From JBCDBL01 sp039183635 (GTDB lineage Bacteria > Pseudomonadota > Alphaproteobacteria > Caulobacterales > Parvularculaceae), in NCBI GenBank assembly GCA_039183635.1, contig JBCDBL010000035.1, positions 1 through 33,654 on the forward strand: DNA of 33,654 nt. The letters are read 5' to 3'. Numbering within the stretch: the stretch's first letter is position 1; every line of letters starts with the position of its first letter. Positions 31,253 through 33,654 of the stretch are shown here, piece by piece. The notes under the pieces were generated by a model that ran no database searches, had not been told where the DNA came from, and worked only from the letters and a program-made list of their open reading frames with translations. A program made the translations under genes and the position numbers.

Positions 31253-32680
31253 TTACGCCCGGCGCCAGGTCGCCCCCTCAGGCGCATCTTCGATGACGAC
31301 CCCTTGGGCCAGAAGATCGTCGCGAATTTTGTCCGCGGTCGCAAAGTCTTTGTTTGCGCGCGCGTCCGCTCTGGCGGCGAGCAACCGGTCGATCTCACCC
31401 GGATCGATATTCAGACCCGACTTAAACCAGGCCTCTGGCGCCTCCCGAAAAAGACCCAAAACATCTCCGGCCATCATCAGTACGCCCTTATGGGCGGCTA
31501 TCGCCTGTTTCAGGGGTGCGCTTTTATTCTTCTCGTACTCATCCAGCAGACTTGAGAGCGCGGTCACCGTTTCAAAAATTCTAGAAAAAGCGGCAGGCGT
31601 ATTGAGGTCATCGGACAGCGTGTCAAGAAAACTCTCGAAATCACCTTCGCCTAACTCGCGATCGGCAGGAATATCCTGAGACCTTAGAAGAATACGGTAA
31701 ATTCGATCGAGGGAGCTTTTAGATTGGGCCACCAACTCATCCGTCCACTCCAAAGGCTCGCGGTATTTCGCCGACAGCAACGCCCAGCGCAACGCCTCCC
31801 CCGGCCATTGCTCTAAAAGTTGGTGTACAGTTTTGATATTGCCGAGGGACTTTGACATTTTCTCCGTCCCCATCTGCAAAAAACCGTTGTGCATCCAATA
31901 CCGGGCCAAAGGCGCGCCGTTATGGACGCAGGCCGATTGCGCGATCTCGTTTTCATGATGGGGAAACCGCAAGTCGTGGCCGCCGCCATGAATGTCGATG
32001 GTGGTCCCGAGGTTAGACGCGATCATGGCGGAGCATTCCAGATGCCAGCCCGGCCGGCCGCGACCTTCAAACCCCCACGCCGCCGGCGCCTCCCATCCCG
32101 GCTCATCTTCGGCGGAGGGTTTCCACAAGACGAAATCCGAAGGGTTTTTCTTATACGGCGCAACCTCCACCCGGGCGCCCGCCAACATGGCGTCCTGATC
32201 CACCCCGGACAATTGACCATATGCATCGTATGCGGAGATATCGAACAGAACATGCCCCTCGGCCGCATAAGCCGCCCCGGCTTCCATCAAGCCGCTGATC
32301 AGGGTCTGCATTTCCGCGATGTGGCCGGTGGCGGTGGGCTCTAATGTCGGCTTTAAAACGCCGACAGCGCCCATGTCGGCCCGATAAATCTCCGCATAGG
32401 TTGCGGTGATTTCGGAAATCGGTACGCCGGTCTCCTGATGGGCTTTGATGATTTTGTCGTCGATGTCTGTGATGTTCCGGGCGTACACGACCTCCTTTTC
32501 GCCATAGATGTGGCGCAACAGTCGAAACAGAACGTCAAAGACAACGGCGGGGCGCGCATTACCGATATGGGCGTAGTTGTAGACCGTCGGCCCGCACACA
32601 TACATCGTCACGCGCTTGGGGTCCTGAGGTTCAAACAGACGCTTTTCCCGCGCCATCGTATCGTAAAGCATCAACGCCAT
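31253..32680 (-). CDS. cysS: Cysteinyl-tRNA synthetase
   Basis: A 475-residue class I synthetase. The HIGH-type motif is AHIGNARP (about 37-44) in YVCGPTVYNYAHIGNARP, GWHLECSAM and HGGGHDLRFPHHENEIAQ carry zinc and cysteine ligands, and KMSKS is in TEKMSKSLGNIKTV. The C-terminal helical DALR-type domain ends with a small ARANKDFATADKIRDDL segment. It charges tRNA-Cys. It is the first gene of the minus-strand run and is divergent from folE. Confidence 0.97.
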   Translation of the reverse strand: MALMLYDTMAREKRLFEPQDPKRVTMYVCGPTVYNYAHIGNARPAVVFDVLFRLLRHIYGEKEVVYARNITDIDDKIIKAHQETGVPISEITATYAEIYRADMGAVGVLKPTLEPTATGHIAEMQTLISGLMEAGAAYAAEGHVLFDISAYDAYGQLSGVDQDAMLAGARVEVAPYKKNPSDFVLWKPSAEDEPGWEAPAAWGFEGRGRPGWHLECSAMIASNLGTTIDIHGGGHDLRFPHHENEIAQSACVHNGAPLARYWMHNGFLQMGTEKMSKSLGNIKTVHQLLEQWPGEALRWALLSAKYREPLEWTDELVAQSKSSLDRIYRILLRSQDIPADRELGEGDFESFLDTLSDDLNTPAAFSRIFETVTALSSLLDEYEKNKSAPLKQAIAAHKGVLMMAGDVLGLFREAPEAWFKSGLNIDPGEIDRLLAARADARANKDFATADKIRDDLLAQGVVIEDAPEGATWRRA

Positions 32681-33030
32681 TGGAGTGTCGCTCGGCCTTG
32701 TCAGGGGAAGTAAAAACCGCTCATTGCTACCGGCGCTGGGCGCATTTCACAAGCTGAAGACGCTGTTTTGGAGGTAATTTCGCCGTCTTCGCAAGAATGT
32801 GAAGCTTTGACCAGGCACACACACTTACAACGTTTAGATATTTAAAAACAATAAGTTAGAAGAGAAAGAGTACTGCTGCTCCAGGTCTGGGACAAACTCA
32901 TTTTAAAAAATGCGGCCGCGCGCTCTAACACTTTTATCATCTAAGGCTATATTAACCTCGTATTCGACATAGCGACTTCTTCCTGGAAATCGCGAACTTG
33001 TAATCGCTCTAGAACGATAGGACAGGCCCT
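32681..33030. other. Divergent cysS-folE intergenic region, no gene seen
   Basis: 350 bases, AT-richer than the flanks. It must hold both promoters. I see TTGACC near 32805 and AT-rich blocks near 32840-32860 and 32935-32955, but no convincing -35/-10 pair. CATTTTAAAAAATG at 32899-32912 is a near-palindrome. No riboswitch or tRNA was recognised. Confidence 0.5.
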
Positions 33031-33654
33031 ATGGACGCCATTGCCTACGACGCAAACCCTCACGCCTCCGAGTCTGAGGAGGAATTTGTAAGTTCACGCC
33101 CAACACGCGCCGAAGCCGAAGCGGCTGTGCGCACGCTCATCCGATGGACAGGAGACGACCCGAGCCGGGAAGGTCTTGTCGATACGCCAAAGCGCGTCAT
33201 CAAAGCTTACGAAGAGTTTTTCGCCGGCTATGAAGAAGACCCTGTAGACATTCTCGCCAGAACCTTTGAAGAGGTGGAAGGCTACGATGACATCGTTCTT
33301 TTAAGAGACATTCGCCTTGAATCCTATTGCGAGCATCACATGGTGCCGATCATCGGCGTTGCGCATATCGCGTATATTCCCGACGGCAAAGTCGTCGGCA
33401 TTTCCAAGCTCGCCCGCCTTATGGACGCGTACGCCAAACGTCTTCAGGTGCAGGAAAAGTTGACGGCGCAAATCGGAAATACTATTGACGAGGTCCTGAG
33501 CGCAAAAGGCGTGGCGGTGATGATCGCCTCCGAACACCAGTGCATGTCCACCCGCGGCGTGCACAAGCATGGCGTCGATACCGTAACCACGCATTTTTCC
33601 GGCGTCTTTAAGGACGATCCGCGTATGGAAGAGCGGTTCCTGCGGCTCATTAAA
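33031..33654 (+). CDS. folE: GTP cyclohydrolase I, 3' end cut by window edge
   Basis: 208 residues are visible and still open, so only a few residues are missing (the family is about 200-220). Motifs: DDPSREGLVDTPKRV (about 42-56), the zinc ligands in ESYCEHHMVPI (Cys and His), IGVAHIAYIPDGKVVGISKLAR, the QVQEKLTAQI helix and ASEHQCMSTRGVHK (third zinc Cys, catalytic region). The enzyme converts GTP to 7,8-dihydroneopterin triphosphate, the first step of folate and, often, queuosine precursors. The first about 25 residues are a non-conserved acidic extension. Confidence 0.96.
   Translation, partial: MDAIAYDANPHASESEEEFVSSRPTRAEAEAAVRTLIRWTGDDPSREGLVDTPKRVIKAYEEFFAGYEEDPVDILARTFEEVEGYDDIVLLRDIRLESYCEHHMVPIIGVAHIAYIPDGKVVGISKLARLMDAYAKRLQVQEKLTAQIGNTIDEVLSAKGVAVMIASEHQCMSTRGVHKHGVDTVTTHFSGVFKDDPRMEERFLRLIK

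Noticed and set aside
31201..31398. N-terminal extension of the nucleoside transporter
   Set aside because: It would overlap the end of cysS by about 146 bases and has no membrane-protein character; the GTG at 31200 has a good ribosome binding site and gives the normal length.

Overview
The window reads as a high-GC alphaproteobacterium of the Caulobacterales/Parvularculales/Hyphomonadaceae type. This rests on gene content: fliX, a dksA with a degenerate zinc finger, flbY, a FlaEY-like protein, MotE and DUF6468 proteins beside fliLM, a short Caulobacter-type flagellin, CtrA-type boxes (TTAA-N7-TTAA) and textbook sigma-54 promoters in front of flagellar genes. I see no rRNA, tRNA, CRISPR array or insertion sequence. 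Two genes run off the edges: a large TPR protein on the left and folE on the right.

Bases 1-18750 are a flagellar block. On the minus strand lies fliL-fliM-DUF6468-motE-TPR protein (switch and stator accessory genes). Divergent from it is flgF-flgG-flgA-flgH (rod, P-ring chaperone, L-ring). A low-GC cysteine-rich orphan gene of unknown function then interrupts the block. It is followed by dksA and fliX (minus), divergent flgI-flgJ-flbY (plus), a lipase-like hydrolase, a FlaEY-like beta-propeller protein (minus) and a membrane-anchored GH24 muramidase (plus).

Bases 18796-24325 encode flagellin- or surface-sugar synthesis. Five translationally coupled minus-strand genes (GT2, SpsF-type cytidylyltransferase, RmlD-type reductase, NeuB-type synthase, GNAT) face a divergent pseB (UDP-GlcNAc 4,6-dehydratase) that ends in a clear terminator. 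Aminotransferase and PseG-type hydrolase genes for a complete nonulosonate pathway are not in the window.

Bases 24347-28136 hold a YbjN-like secreted protein, a flagellin gene with its own sigma-54 promoter and terminator, a DUF2793 protein and a methyltransferase-like gene preceded by a CtrA-type box. Bases 28145-32680 are a housekeeping run on the minus strand: cysS, a CNT nucleoside transporter, GNAT, GFA-family protein and a DUF3253/uracil-DNA-glycosylase fusion. folE starts at 33031.

The regulatory layout is coherent. Sigma-54 sites precede flgF, flgI and the flagellin gene. A palindrome CGGCA-N5-TGCCG, resembling the FlbD (ftr) enhancers of Caulobacter, lies upstream of the first two, with a degenerate version upstream of flagellin. 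CtrA-type boxes lie upstream of fliX and of the methyltransferase-like gene. The least explained items are the cysteine-rich tandem-module gene at 9574-10206, the CtrA-box methyltransferase-like gene next to flagellin, the muramidase/FlaEY pair, and the sps-like sugar operon.
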